Positions 23,901-36,600 of a DNA stretch of 64,000 nucleotides are shown here, one piece after another. The notes under the pieces were generated by a model. That model ran no database searches. It had not been told where the DNA came from and saw nothing but the letters and a program-made list of their open reading frames with translations. The DNA lies in NCBI GenBank assembly GCA_013400155.1, contig VXBM01000563.1:338151-402150 (forward strand), given 5' to 3'. The position numbers and the translations under genes are program-made. Source of the DNA: Helopsaltes ochotensis. Its lineage: Eukaryota; Chordata; Aves; Passeriformes; Locustellidae. Positions within the stretch are counted from its first letter, which is position 1, and each line of letters begins with the position of its first letter.

Positions 23901-25446
23901 GTGCCTTTGATAGGTTTTTCTAGTATTAGTTCATTGATCATAAACCACAAAAACCATGTCTGTATGCTAATAATCACCTGTTGAAAATTCAGGTGCAGTT
24001 AAACTGCATGGCTCCCTTTGTAAAGAAGGCCTAAGGGAATGTGAAACAGGATTTGTATCCATTTCAGCTGGTGGAACTCTGCCCATTGATACAGCACAGT
24101 CGGGGAAGCAGCGCTCTCACAGAATGCTCAGTGAGCAGAAAACTACAGGGATAAGCAACCTCATTCTCTACCTTGCCTGCATTCTCCTGGGCTCCCGGTA
24201 AACTGTTAACACAAGAGAAGGCTTTTCCACCTGTTCAGAGCAAATCTCTGAAGCTCTTTAAAATGTAGAATTACTGCAGAGGTACATATGTGCTGTAGGC
24301 TTTAGCGGGATTTAGGCCACTATAACTGCAAGTGAACACAGAAATATGGATAATTTTAAATTAATTCATATTAAAAAAATTTTAAAGTTTCTAATAGTAA
24401 CACCTAAAATGTTTTATGTGTACCAAGAAATAAATAGCTGCCTTTTCACTGGAGCATATGTTTGACCAAAGGGAGGACTGGGTAGGATGACCCTGAAAAT
24501 AGTGACATTTGCTGTTTCTCTTTCAGAAAACATAGCTTAACCCTGTCCTTGTGAGCTGTTTTACAGCCCACGCAGACACAAAGCTGTCATGGTGTTACAG
24601 TAGCAATAAGAAAATGGTGTTACAGTGTTTGGCTTGTACAAACTTCCTACATTACCTAAAAATAACTAAGTAGCACATTTGGGAACTATTACGCAGGAGG
24701 TGCCTGCACAAGCTCATGGTGTGCATAATATGTTTCCTCTGTGTGTGTGTGTATACTTCTCATATGTCTTCCTGAAAATACAGCCTTCCTGGGAGCAATT
24801 CTGAAGGATTTTCAGGATTTTCTTTGCCTTTTCTAAGATCTGTAATTGCCTGCCTTCACTGTGCAGCAGAATAGTGTGATGTCCATGTGATGCTCAGCAG
24901 CAGAAAATAGCAGGCTGTGCTTCTTCACTCCCCCAGCAGCTCTTCCCCTTGGTGATTGCACCATGACCAAACCACAGCAGATCAGCAACAACAAGGGAAA
25001 AACACCAAATTCCTCCCACTAAGTGGCTCTGGTAGGGTAACATGGCAGCATGTGTCTGGCTGGAAAAGAAACCAATCTGGTGGGTGATACTAAAACATTG
25101 CTCATTTGCTTCAGAAAGCTTCCCTCCCTCTTTTTAAAAAAGATTCAAGTTGTGTTACAATAAGCAGGCAGGATAAAACACGGTAATTGCTTCTAGGTGG
25201 CAAATGGAAGGGCTTACTGAGGGTTATTAATTGCTACCTGCCACTCTCAGACTTCTTGGTGTTTGGAAGACTTCTCAGCTCCTTCAAATCCAACAGGACT
25301 TTCCTCCAGCTCTGCAGTCATGGGCTCAGACAGTTGATTGAGGTGTAAGGGCCCAAGAGAATACTAATTAGCCAAGAGTGCTTAATTTGTAGGTTATAAC
25401 TGGTTTATTTAAGCCTGGTTAATCAATTCTCAATTTGATGGTTTGT
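17910..25446. other. Intronic stretch upstream of the ADARB2 exon, no gene
   Basis: About 7.5 kb without a recognised mobile element. It contains an A-rich run at 17991-18011, small inverted repeats at 19106-19144 and 23024-23052, a 12-base tandem pair AGGTTGATTTTC at 22319-22342, a 13-base repeat ATGGTGTTACAGT at 24589-24601 and 24614-24626, and a short TG run near 24741. The 152-codon frame at 18935-19393 (-) matches no family I know. Confidence 0.5.
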
Positions 25447-25509
25447 GCAGGGCCAAGAACTGGGCTTGATGATCCTAGTGGGTCCCTTCCAACTCTCTTC
25501 TGTGATTTC
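25447..25509 (+). mobile_element. CR1 LINE tail, short
   Basis: CAGGGCCAAGAACTGGGCTT, then GATGATCCTAGTGGGTCCCT, then TCCAACTC and TCTGTGATTTC: the last ~60 bases of a CR1, 5'-truncated as is usual for this family. Confidence 0.85.
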
Positions 25510-25867
25510 ACATGAGGACTTGCCAACAGTTGCAAAACCACCTCCTTTCCACAATTGCTCCTTCACTGTAGACATTTTATTTTTGAACTTTACTGTTCAT
25601 CTATAGAGAAAAGAGACTGCTTACTTAAATTGTCTTCATCCTCCATGGTGGTCGGGCCAGGACTCAGGTACTTGAAGGGTGCTATGAAGGTTGACAGTAT
25701 GCTTACTTTTTCTAGAAGAAAACAGAAGAAAAGATAGATATAAAATCATATAAAATCACTGGGTCAGTGCATTCACACCTATTTCACACTTTTTCACAGA
25801 TCAAAACATCTTGGTAAATCTGTTTGGTTTTAGAACCTGAAGGAATGGCCAAAAGTTGTGTCAGTGA

Positions 25868-26079
25868 AAGTTTAGGCTGAATATTAGAGTCTTCCCCCAG
25901 AGAGTGTTTGGGCACTGATCCAGAGCAGCGGTCACAGCACTAGCCTGACAGAGTTTCAGAAGTGTTTGGAGAATGCTCTCAGGCATCTCCCCTCTTGGGG
26001 ATGGTGCTGTGCAGGGCTGGGAGTTGGACTCGGTGATCCTGGATCCCTTCCAGCTCACACACATTCTGTGATTCTGTGT
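25868..26079 (+). mobile_element. CR1 LINE 3' fragment
   Basis: The + strand reads TTTAGGCTGAATATTAGAGT, then GTTTGGGCACTGATCCAGAG, TTGGGGATGGTGCTGTGCAG, GGAGTTGGACTCGGTGATCC and the terminal ATTCTGTGATTCTGTG repeats (26064-26079). This is the CR1 3' UTR, about 210 bases, only moderately diverged. It lies 360 bases from another CR1 tail in the same orientation, probably an independent insertion. Confidence 0.93.
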
Positions 26080-29000
26080 CTCTACAGTACCACCACAGTT
26101 TACTGAACCTCAATGCACTTATTACAACTGGCACATGCCAAATACACATTCCTCCTGGTTTCTGCCCCCATGTAGTGTTTCTTGACAGTGCTTCCCAGCA
26201 ATGGTGCCCAAGCACTGCAGAGTAGGGGATGCTTGAACTGGTCCAGTTGGGAATGGGGTCGGCAGTCAGCCCTGGGAGAAGGGACATGAGCACTGCTCTA
26301 ATGGACCATCTACTTCACTTGTTTCCTCTCCCTAATGGAGGTTGAACCAGAACTCTTAAGAGAAAACTCAGTGGTGGAGGCCACAAAAGACTAATGTGGC
26401 TTGTAATTCTACCAGGTTTTGGGTATGATTTTTGGAAAACCCTTATGGTGTGCCCAGAAAGCTATTGTTCACACAATAAGAACATCATTTGAAATCCCTC
26501 TTGTGCATTCATATTAAGTGCTTTTGACTGTGGTTTGTGTTTATCCTGCTGATAGTGTATGGCAGAGACATTTACTTCCAGTGCCATGATCAGACTCTGC
26601 ATTAGAGTCCAGAGCAGACTGAGCAAAAAGAGAACTGATACCTGATACTGACTTATACTAGGACAATATTTGGCTCAGGATTTATCTACAGGGAAAAGCT
26701 GAAGTTAACACAAACACTAGAAACAGATATATATTTAAGTGTTTTATTTCCTTTGATAACTAGTTTGTTTAGCTGAACATTTATTTTATTTAGGCTGAAT
26801 TCCTTCTGACACACTACAGGGACTTTATTGAGAATCAACAATAGCAGAGTGTCTACTTGACAGAAGAAACAGAAACACACCTAACAAAGGTGATCCACAG
26901 CGTTGAAGAACTTTGTTGCTTTCCTGAAGTACTTCTCTGCTTAGAAAGCCTCAGCTATCGCCGAGGAAATAGGTGGCTGAGGTTCATCTATTTCCTCAGT
27001 GAAAATGCTCTGCATCCTGCACATTGTGAACAATGTTGGCCTCTCATCCTGTGGCAGAAGCATCAAAATCAGACCAAAAATGTATTCTTTAAAGTGACAC
27101 AAGAAAAAATATTTCCATGGGAAATTTCTTTATCATTGTGAAAATATTTATTTGAATTTCCTCAAACTACCTGTCTGCTAAAGTACCACTGGACTAGAAG
27201 GTATTTCAGCTGAAGAGCTCTTAAACTTTTTCAGCAGCACATCTCTTAGCTTTTTGGCCTGGTTCTTCCTACATTTGCAAACAATCCTTGCTCTTTTTAA
27301 AGACTGTTATCAGAACCCATCAAAAATGACTGCATATGTTTGCCCTTGGCTGGGTAACATTACAGCTCAACTCTATTACGGGAATTCACTGTAAAAGCTG
27401 ACTGCTCTTTGTTAAGTAAATACAATAAGCAGAATAAAAGATTGCCTGAAGAAAACCCTTTTCCGTCCAGAAACCTTTCAGCCCAGACTAATATATAATT
27501 AGAGCACAAATTAGCCTCCTTCAATTGCAATTTCATTATGGGATTGCAGTGATGTCAGGAGCCAAAAGAATGAAGCTATTTATGAGTGCTATAGCCAGAA
27601 AATTTTCCTAAGTGAATCCTTTGACACTTTTTTGCTAAGGCATTGCTCACTGAGAAATGTGGTGTCTCTGTACGACATCTCACTGTGTGTGAGACTGTGG
27701 GGCTGTGATCATGATAAAGGCTGGTATCCACTCCTGACTTTCTCAGCTGGTTTCTTTGATGGAAGTGAAAAGAGTGTAGGCTGTTGGGACCTAATCCAAA
27801 GGCTGCATTTGGTAAGGGAAATGCTTCAGATGATAGACATAGGATCAGGGCAGCCCTTGGCTGTAGTACCAGCAGTGACTGTTGTGTCTGGGTACTGAGA
27901 TCCTAAAGTGTGTGTACTCCACCTGTGCCTGACTGCTGACAGCTGTCAGACCTTCAGGATTAACCCTCAAGACACTGATGTCACACACAAACCTAAGTCT
28001 TGTTTGCTGAGAAAATATTCTCACTTCTCAGAGAGAGTTAACCCATTAACCAAGCAATATGGAAGCGCTTTCCTGCTGCAGTGGCTAATGCTTACTCATG
28101 CCACCAACCAAAATGCAAATCCATTTAGTTGTATACTATACTATTGTTAGTTAAAGGGATATTTTATGATTTAATTTTTTGCAATTGATAGGTGAAATTT
28201 ACAATGTGGATTTTGAATTCACCAGTTTCAGGTTTATTTTGTGTTAAGGGACTCTTTAACCATCTTAAGCTTTGTTGGTACTGTTTTCTACCTGTCCCCA
28301 AAGTCCTTGCTGGTGACTTCACTTTGTGTGGCAGAGAAACAGGATGTAAAATTTGCTGCATGCTTAGAGCAACAATGGATGGGTTTGTGTCACCCGAACA
28401 CAGGCAGATCCCAATAACAGGATATACTTCTATCAATACCAATGATAAAGATTATGATTCAATATGTTGATCCATTGGCTAAGCAAGGGAACATTTAGTG
28501 CATGTCTGGGAGGAGGAGGAAGGTAAGGTTTTGAATAAGCTCTGTAAAAAGAGAAAAGCTGTAGTATATACACGGCACAAATGACTTATTGACCCAGTGA
28601 AGGAGGACAAGAAAAATGACAGAATAATTAAATGAAGGTTTTTACAGGGAAATAGTCAGGTTAGGTTTAAAGTTATTGGTATTATTGTGCCCTTCCATCT
28701 TTTGCAGATTATTGCCTGTTGCAGTACTGACCATGAAGCACTTTAGCTTTATTGCCAATGGTGAAATTCGGTGTTAATTGTCAAGACTGGGAGAGTTGTG
28801 AATTCACACTTTATGGTCCCTATGTAGGTTAATGCTTATCATAATTAGCCTTGTTTCCAGCAGTTTAATGAAATCTTATGAATAAGAATAAAGGAAAAGG
28901 TTGGATTTGAAAAAAATCATAGAGAGAAATACCACTAAAGCCTCCTTCTTTCACTCTTTTTTCCTTCCTTCTTTGCGCTTTTTTTTTCTTTATAATTGTA

Positions 29001-29927
29001 AATATTCTCTGTATTCATCTGAGAAAGTTAAGCAGGGAAAAAAAGACATTTCAAAAGCTCTTTTCTGTAGAAATGCAGAATATATAAGCCTATGTTTATG
29101 AGAAGTAATACATGAAGGTATTATTATTGGCATTACAGTTGTACCCAAAGCCTCTGATGCCATGAAGAAGAGATTTCATAAGGGCCTACATGGACACAAA
29201 GAAAGCTTTATTTACAATGGAAATTGAGAGACAAAGAGCAGGTATAGTGGAATTTATCTCTAGCTGGCCTGCAACACTATCACAAGATGATAGCATCATA
29301 TTTTGTAGTGCATTCACTATAAAAAGTCTTCCATGTAGAAATCTGCTCCAGTACTCTAAGCAAAAAAATCATAATTTCTTCTGAAGAGAAGCCTGATATA
29401 GGAAGGAAACCTCACTCTTCTGTTTTGGGATGGAAAAGGATTTTAGTTCACTCTTCCAAGGATATATTTGCCATCAACAGCAAATAGTTAACATAGAAAC
29501 ATGAACAGTGTTTTTACAGTAGCCATAAAAGTAATTTAAATAAAAAACCCCATGGAACAGGATATGTATTGCATGAAATACAGAAGATGTTTTAGTACAA
29601 ATGATGCAGCAAAGCCTGGCACATAAGGCAGGCAAGTTTCCACAAAAACCTGCTTTTTTTGTGAAGTTGCTCTTGCCCTGGGGATGCAGTCAGAAGGCAG
29701 AGTTCCTGTAAATGCACTTTTATTGTGAAGACAAGAATGCACATACACAGCTATAAACACATTCGTGCCCTTCATACCTATCAGTATTTGAAGGGCACCA
29801 GACAATGCTGCTTGATCATCAACTCTGTGGAAGTTCTTTCACTCTCAATCACCAGAATAAAAGCAACGGCAACAGCAGGAGCTCAACACTTTAAAAAATC
29901 AGCCCTTATACATGTTGGACAAATTGT
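26080..29927. other. Intronic stretch, nothing recognised
   Basis: No mobile element or exon is recognised. A 10-base inverted repeat (GAGGAAATAG at 26963-26972 and its complement at 26988-26997) is the only structure of note. Confidence 0.5.
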
Positions 29928-30190
29928 TTAGCTTTGAGAAGAGCAGAATGAGTGGGGTCATAACAGCAGCTTGCAAGCACATAAAAAGCTGCTGCATGGA
30001 AGAAAGGAGCAAACTGTGTTCCATGTGCATTAACACAACTAGAAGTAATGGGCTTAAATTGCACAAAGGAAAATTCACTTTAGACATTAAAAAACCCCTT
30101 CCTAACAGCAGGGATAGTGCAGCGCTGGAATAGCTTGTCTGGTGGGAAGGTGCTGAAGGGCTGTAGGGAGACACTTGGAATCTGCAGGGA
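29928..30190 (+). mobile_element. CR1 LINE fragment (3' UTR, tail missing)
   Basis: GCTTTGAGAAGAGCAGAATG, then ACTAGAAGTAATGGGCTTAA near 30039-30058, TTAGACATTAAAAAACCCCT, TTCCTAACAGCAGGGATAGT and GCGCTGGAATAGCTTGTCTG follow the order of the CR1 3' region on the + strand. The terminal repeats are absent, so it is clipped at both ends. Confidence 0.88.
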
Positions 30191-33100
30191 ATTGCACTTC
30201 CTTTAATAGAAAGGGCCCATCCTTTATACTCTCCCATCACTACAGACTCCAGCAGAAAAACTTGCCCTGACCATGAAATCCTGCAGCAGGTTCTAGCTCA
30301 GACTTGGAAAAGTGAGTAGTATTTGCTGGTATTTGCTATCAGAAGTTTGTGGCATGCTCTTTTTGCTTGGCAGCTAATGAGCACCATTAGTAATTGTTTT
30401 ATAAAAACGCAACTTTCAAACACAAGAAGGATTAGACAGGCGGATACCAGTGGTTTGCCAGACCAGTGTTAACAATGTTTTACTGATTTAGTTTCATTCT
30501 CATATTCAAATTGATTACCATAAGCTACTTTACTTGTCAGAGGTTTCTTCAATAGTATTCTTTTAAAAAAACAATGCAGACATTATCAACAAATCCTAAG
30601 TAATTCATTTGGTTTGTGTGGAGTATGAAATTACTCAGGAAGGGACAAATACGATGCAACAGTGTAAACTCAGCTACAAAATCTCTTGAAAAAAACCCTT
30701 TATTTTTTATTTCTCTAAATCAGTATTTGCAGCTACTTGAATACATTTTTACAGTTTAGCCTTGATTCATTTTGAAAGGGAGAGCAGATACAGGGAAAAG
30801 AGAGCCTGCACATCAAGAGATGATTCTTTATCTTCCTTCCCGTATCTTAGTCAGTTCAAGCTTGGGCTGACACTGACTGACAGGGTGAAGAGATTCTTAA
30901 TGCAAAAGAAAAATATGGCACATCTGTGGGGAAAATAAGAGTCTTTAAACCACAGCACTTATTGGGAAGTCTCACAGCCTCCTAAATTATGACTTGTATG
31001 GCCACCATGCTGCATTATTTAATTTAAGCAGCCAGTTTCTAGATAGGGATTTACTTGCATGATGTCAGAATCAGCCTTTACAGTTGAGTTTGAGAACCAG
31101 CTGTTGGATCAAAAGTTTCTGAGCGTGCAGGGCTTAGCAGCATTGCCCAAGTGCTTTTTGCTTCACAGGCAAGTAGGCAGGCTCTGTGTGATGCTTGTAT
31201 ATCCACACTGACAAAGCTGTGCAGGGGTCCCCATGAATTAGCACCACAGTTGCACTGGGGCTGGGAGGGTCTCTGTCCATCCCCTCCAGCCATGTTGCAG
31301 TGGGGAGTGTGGCTGCCCTAAACCCCTTCAGAGGGCTGATGTTTCTGACGACAGAGCAGCAGCTTTGGCTGCCTCAGGAGCTTCAGCTTGGTGCCTTGCC
31401 TGGGATAAGTTCAAGCCTGCACATATGTGCAAGGGGCTATTGGCAAATGCCCATTCCTGCTTGGTTTGTGTTTTTTTTCTCAGTCCTGAACTGTGAGGTC
31501 TTACATTGGAGCTGTGCTGACATCATGGCCTCCTGAGAGCCATCAGTCAATGCAATTGGAACAGCACGCCTGGCTGAGCAGTCCAAGGGGGAAAAAAGAG
31601 CCTTTGAACTGGAGAAGTTGAAAGGGTTAAATATGTGGGACTGTTCCTGTCTGTAGCTCTGATGTTTGGCACCCCTGAGAGCATGGCCTTTGAGGCGGAC
31701 AGTTACTAAAGGTCTGCTTTCTATAATTGGTTTTCAATCCAGAGCATTTGCTATGATATCCCACCCTGGCCCATGTGGGCACTGTTAAGGAAAGCTTTCC
31801 TCGGAGGTAGCAGAGAAAAATGCAGAGAGAAAAACCTTCTGCTTGAATATGATTTTTGACTGGAAAAATTTTCAAAAACAGGGACAAAAGGGACTATTTA
31901 GAATAAAGAATTTATGTTTTTAAAAGAAAAAAAATGTATTCAGCATTACTGTTTTTGTTCTCTGCTTCAGCAAGGACCTGAAACAAAGATGTAAAATATC
32001 AGAGCACATTGTTTTTAGTCTGATAACTAAAGGGGAGAAAAAAAACAGGGAACATTTTGGTAGTCAGTATTTCAGGCAAAGGTTTTCAGCTGCTCAAAGC
32101 AGGTTGTGCCTTGAGTTAGAAGTCAGAGGTGTGAACCTGGAGCCATGAGATCTTCCTCTGAAACAGGGCAACAAGCTGTTCGGTACGATGCAGAGCCCAA
32201 GCACTGCATCTTAGGCACCTGCTTCTGTGCCTTGCCTGGAAGTTGAACAAGGCCTGCCAAGTGCAGGGGTCTACTGTAAATAGATCTGCTTGCTGCCTGT
32301 ATAATTTTTTTATGTAGTTCTTGGAGCAGAGAATATCTTTTTGCTCTATTCTTGTTCAGTGCTGAGCAAAACGGGATCTGTGTCCAAGATGAGAGCTCTG
32401 AAATGCAATTATATTAAGTAGCAATAACAGTTTATGGTATTACGATACTGCAGAGAACATTGAATGTGAAACATTGGTTAGCTCAGGGGCCCGGCAGCTG
32501 GTCTAATCCTCTGTGCATCCTGTCCCAGCTGTCTGCTGACCAGAACTGCTACCCTTGGGAAGCTTTTGGGGAAGCTGTGTGAAATGTTTTACCAGGGTCA
32601 ATCCAACACCTAACAGGCAGTGGCAGGTCCATGCCCTGTGCTCTGGCCCCTCTGCAGCCCTCCACACACGGCTGGACTCATTTACTCTGAGGCCAAAGTA
32701 ACTTCTGGCTTATCACTTAGGAAGCAGAAAGGACCAGCAAAAACCAGCATGTGATTTGTATGGATTCATTCAACATGGTCTGAGGTACCCAGGGATATGT
32801 TTAATTGATCACATCATGCATTAGGACATAGTTTCTTCCTACAGTGGCATGTGCTGCAGCTCTCCTGCATTTCTGGAATGGAGACAATCGGGTTTAGCTG
32901 CAGATTTACAACATAAATTCAAATTGGACTTGCATAGACAAATCTCAGGGGCTGTACTTTGGTGTTCTGTACCAGCCCACTCCAAGCTCCTTCACCATGA
33001 AAGACCTCTACAGAATGAAACATGTTGTGAAATATTAGTTTCTTATTACTTCCAGTAAAGAGCAAAGTAAGTAAAAAGACAAGATGGCTGATGGATTTTT

Positions 33101-33657
33101 TATGAGAAAGGCAATGTGTCTGTGTTTTCTTCTGTGTTAGATTCCTTGGAAATCAATTTGAAATCTAGTTCAGCCTTGTAAAATTAGATCTAAAACTATT
33201 TAATTTTGTTGCAGGAGTGTTTCTCTCTCCTGATGCCTTGCTTGAGGACACATAGAGATAAAAACTCTTGAGTTATTATCAGTTTATGTGTATCTGTCTG
33301 CCTGTGGAGTGCACTATATTATGTATTTCTAAGTGATCTGACTTTGGCTTGGAGATGGCAGTTTAAAATCCACATCTTTGCAGGCTTGTTATGCTATTTG
33401 AACATTCATTTTGGAAATATTTTTATTTTGAACTCTATAAACTGTGACAGGCTTTTACTTTCCATTTTTTAATTCTTATTTTTTGGGATGTCATCACTTT
33501 AGAAAACAGGAGAAACACAGAGAAAATAATAGCATGAAACCCACCAGTTCCCAACGTGTGCTGAATAGAGATGCAAGAGGACCACAAAAATAGCCAGTGG
33601 ATTTATTAAACATACAATAAATCAGTGTTGATTAACTATGACTACTTGATTGTATAC

Positions 33658-33683
33658 CAAACAGTATTATCAAACAGTATTAT
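33658..33683. repeat. Perfect 13-base tandem duplication
   Basis: CAAACAGTATTAT occurs twice without spacer. Likely a replication-slippage event. Confidence 0.95.
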
Positions 33684-36600
33684 GAAAGAGAAAAGCCTTC
33701 AGTCATATGGGTACCTAGTTTGGCCAGTTCTAGGGTGAATGGCTTAGTTTCTTAGTTTATTCTGATCTGCATACAAATCTGCACTACTTAAGGAGACTTT
33801 GCTAAGCTGGAATGGAAAACTATATGAAAACTCTTGTTTTGGTTTAAGAGATGTTTGCCTATCACTAATTTAAACCTGTCAACTAAATGATGATTATGAG
33901 AAACCTGAATGGTCGAACCCAAAGTACCCAAAGAGTACCACAGTTAGTAAAGGTTTTTAAAAGGATGCCTGGAACCAGTGTAGCTGAGGGCTGGGGAGCA
34001 AAGCAGCTGCCTTTGGAGGCAGTAGTACAGACTAAGGCTCAGCACTGTGCATGCAGAACGACAAGGAGGATACAAAGCTTTGTGCTGCACTACCTGATTT
34101 TGAAGGGTTTTGCCACCTTCTGAAACCAGCAGTCCCCTCAGGTTAATAAATTCTAAGGTGAGGCTGAGCTGTTAACACCAAGTTTCAGTTTTCCAAACTC
34201 TCTCTCCAAGTTCAGCCATTATCTGCTGTAAGAAAGGCTGAACAACCCTAGGAGGGACTGATCTCATTGGCATGGACACGTACAAATAAATGCCAGTGAG
34301 ATAAATGCAAGGAAACCCTCCCAGCAGGTGCCTATTGATTTTACCTGGGACCTGGACTATTGATTTAGGCTAAAAGATTAAAATCAATTTTGGACTAAAA
34401 GATGTCCAAAGTTAGGAGACATGATTTCTATGCTATCTTTCTGGGAAATCCTGACCTGTATTCTGGTGGATGTTATCACTGCCTGTGGCTGGATTACAAA
34501 CTGCAGAGGGGGAGTTCCTGCTTCCCTGAGCAATGCAGCCCTTGCAAGAAGGATTTTCTATTGACATGTTTTCTTGATATTTTCAGCCCTTGATCTACCA
34601 TGGGTTTGGGTAATGAACTGAATGGTATGTTAATGAAAGGAGGATCAAAACTCCTTTATGCTCACAGAACTCCCAGTTCAGGCACCCAAAGAACTGCAAA
34701 CACCAGGAGTTACTACATGGAGAAACTGCAAAGGTATTTGTGTAGGTGCACATGAATTGCTAAGTATTTATTTTATACTCTGGAAAATGATAGTTTCACT
34801 GTAAAGTGGGTCACCCAACATGGGTCTAGCAATGTGCTTCACATCAACAAAAACAGCTCTTTTAGTTCTTTTAAGGTTTCACTCACTGATCTGCAGTTAA
34901 GCCCACAAATGCGGATGCAGATAGAGCTGTCCATCTCCTTTCCAAAACTGACTATGGGACTGATATGGAACAGCCCCAGCTGAGTGCAGACACTGCTGTG
35001 AGCACTCCTCTGTGAGCTGTAACCCCCTCCCTCTCAAACTGAGTACCTGCTAAAACATTAGGAAGTGAATGGCCTGCATCAGAAAGCTCCAGCTGGCAAT
35101 TAGTGGTGAAAGGCTTTTTAAAATCTCTTCTCTGTTCATCTGCTGTGAGCAGCCAAGTATGACCTCTCCCTGTTGTACTTCCATAATAATAATGCATATT
35201 TAACCTGATTCCTGCCCTGATTTATCCTTGGTAGCATGAGGCTGTCTTGTGTTAACTAATCTGTCTGTGGACAGAAAGTTAAAGGCATTACTATTACAAT
35301 TTAGGGTGATATAAGAGGGCTAAGACTTGCAGGGCTTTCTCAGGCAAGAGAAAGGTCTCATTTGACCCCTTGGGAGCTGAGACAGCTAAAAGGAGTTAGG
35401 GTCCTGGGTCTGTCCTGGGTGTTGCTGGTATTACAGTGCCTTTGATTAAAAAGCAGCTCCTCCAGTTTCACCTGTTAAGGCCCGAGCCTTCAATATTTAT
35501 TAAGCTTTCCCTCACAGCTTGCAGAGAGTCCTAAAGTCTCAGGTTCATCACTGCTACTTTGTTAGTATTTTCTTTTCACTTTTTCAGCCTTTATTCAATC
35601 CTAGGACAAATGGCTTCAAATCTTTCCCTCAATTAAGAGTGGTGACAAAGGAAAAGTTGGCTAAGGCTTTGCAAAGAAGGCCAAGTTTTCAGAGTGATGC
35701 AAAGGGAATTTGACGCCTGACTCCTATCAACAATAATAATGGGTATTGTTCATCTAACTCTTTCTGCATTGTGCTGACATTGTACCCTTGAATGTTAGTA
35801 CAGTTCAATAACTCTCCAAAGATGAGGCAGCTTATTTTCTCTGCCATTGCTGCTTTGCTGGCATTTTTATGGCATTCCCAGAAGTACTACCTGTCAGAGT
35901 TAGTACTTCCAAGGATGGCATTGCTTTGGGGTGATTGAGGATTGATGTAATTAAAGAGAAGGCAGTCTACTGCTTGCCCCTGGGTATTTTATATTAAGCA
36001 TTTCACTGCACAGCTATGATTGATGATTTAAATGATGACAAAGTTGGGCTGCTCTGTACGGGCAACAGTGATTCAAACCATGAATTCAGGGATGTGCATC
36101 CTCTATATTTATCCTCAAAATTCTGAGAGTGCTGCAGAAACAGAGCTTTCTAGGAAAACTGCAACCTCCTCAAGAGCCATTTAGCAAAGGAAGTTGTTCC
36201 TGCCCATGGCAGGGAGTTTGGAACAGGGTCCCTTCCCAACCCAAACCATTATATGAATAACACCACTGAAAACTTGCAGAAACTTGACACAGGAAGGGAT
36301 AGTCTCAGTTACATCTAGGGACAAGCAAGATCATTATTTGGGAATAATCTGGAAAAGAATAGGAAAAAGAAAATATAATATTACATCATTAAATAAATCC
36401 CCTGGTGCAGTTGTTGCTGCCTTAAGTGGGATTATCTGATTAAATCTACACATGCTTCTGATGTACATCAGCATCTGGAGCAGGCACTGTAGGCTTTCTT
36501 TAGTAGTCAGTGGAGACATAGTCAACATAGCCTATGGCATTAAAAAAGCATTAATTTCCTCCTAAGGTAAGTATGTGTTAGTTCTGCTCTGTGAACATAT

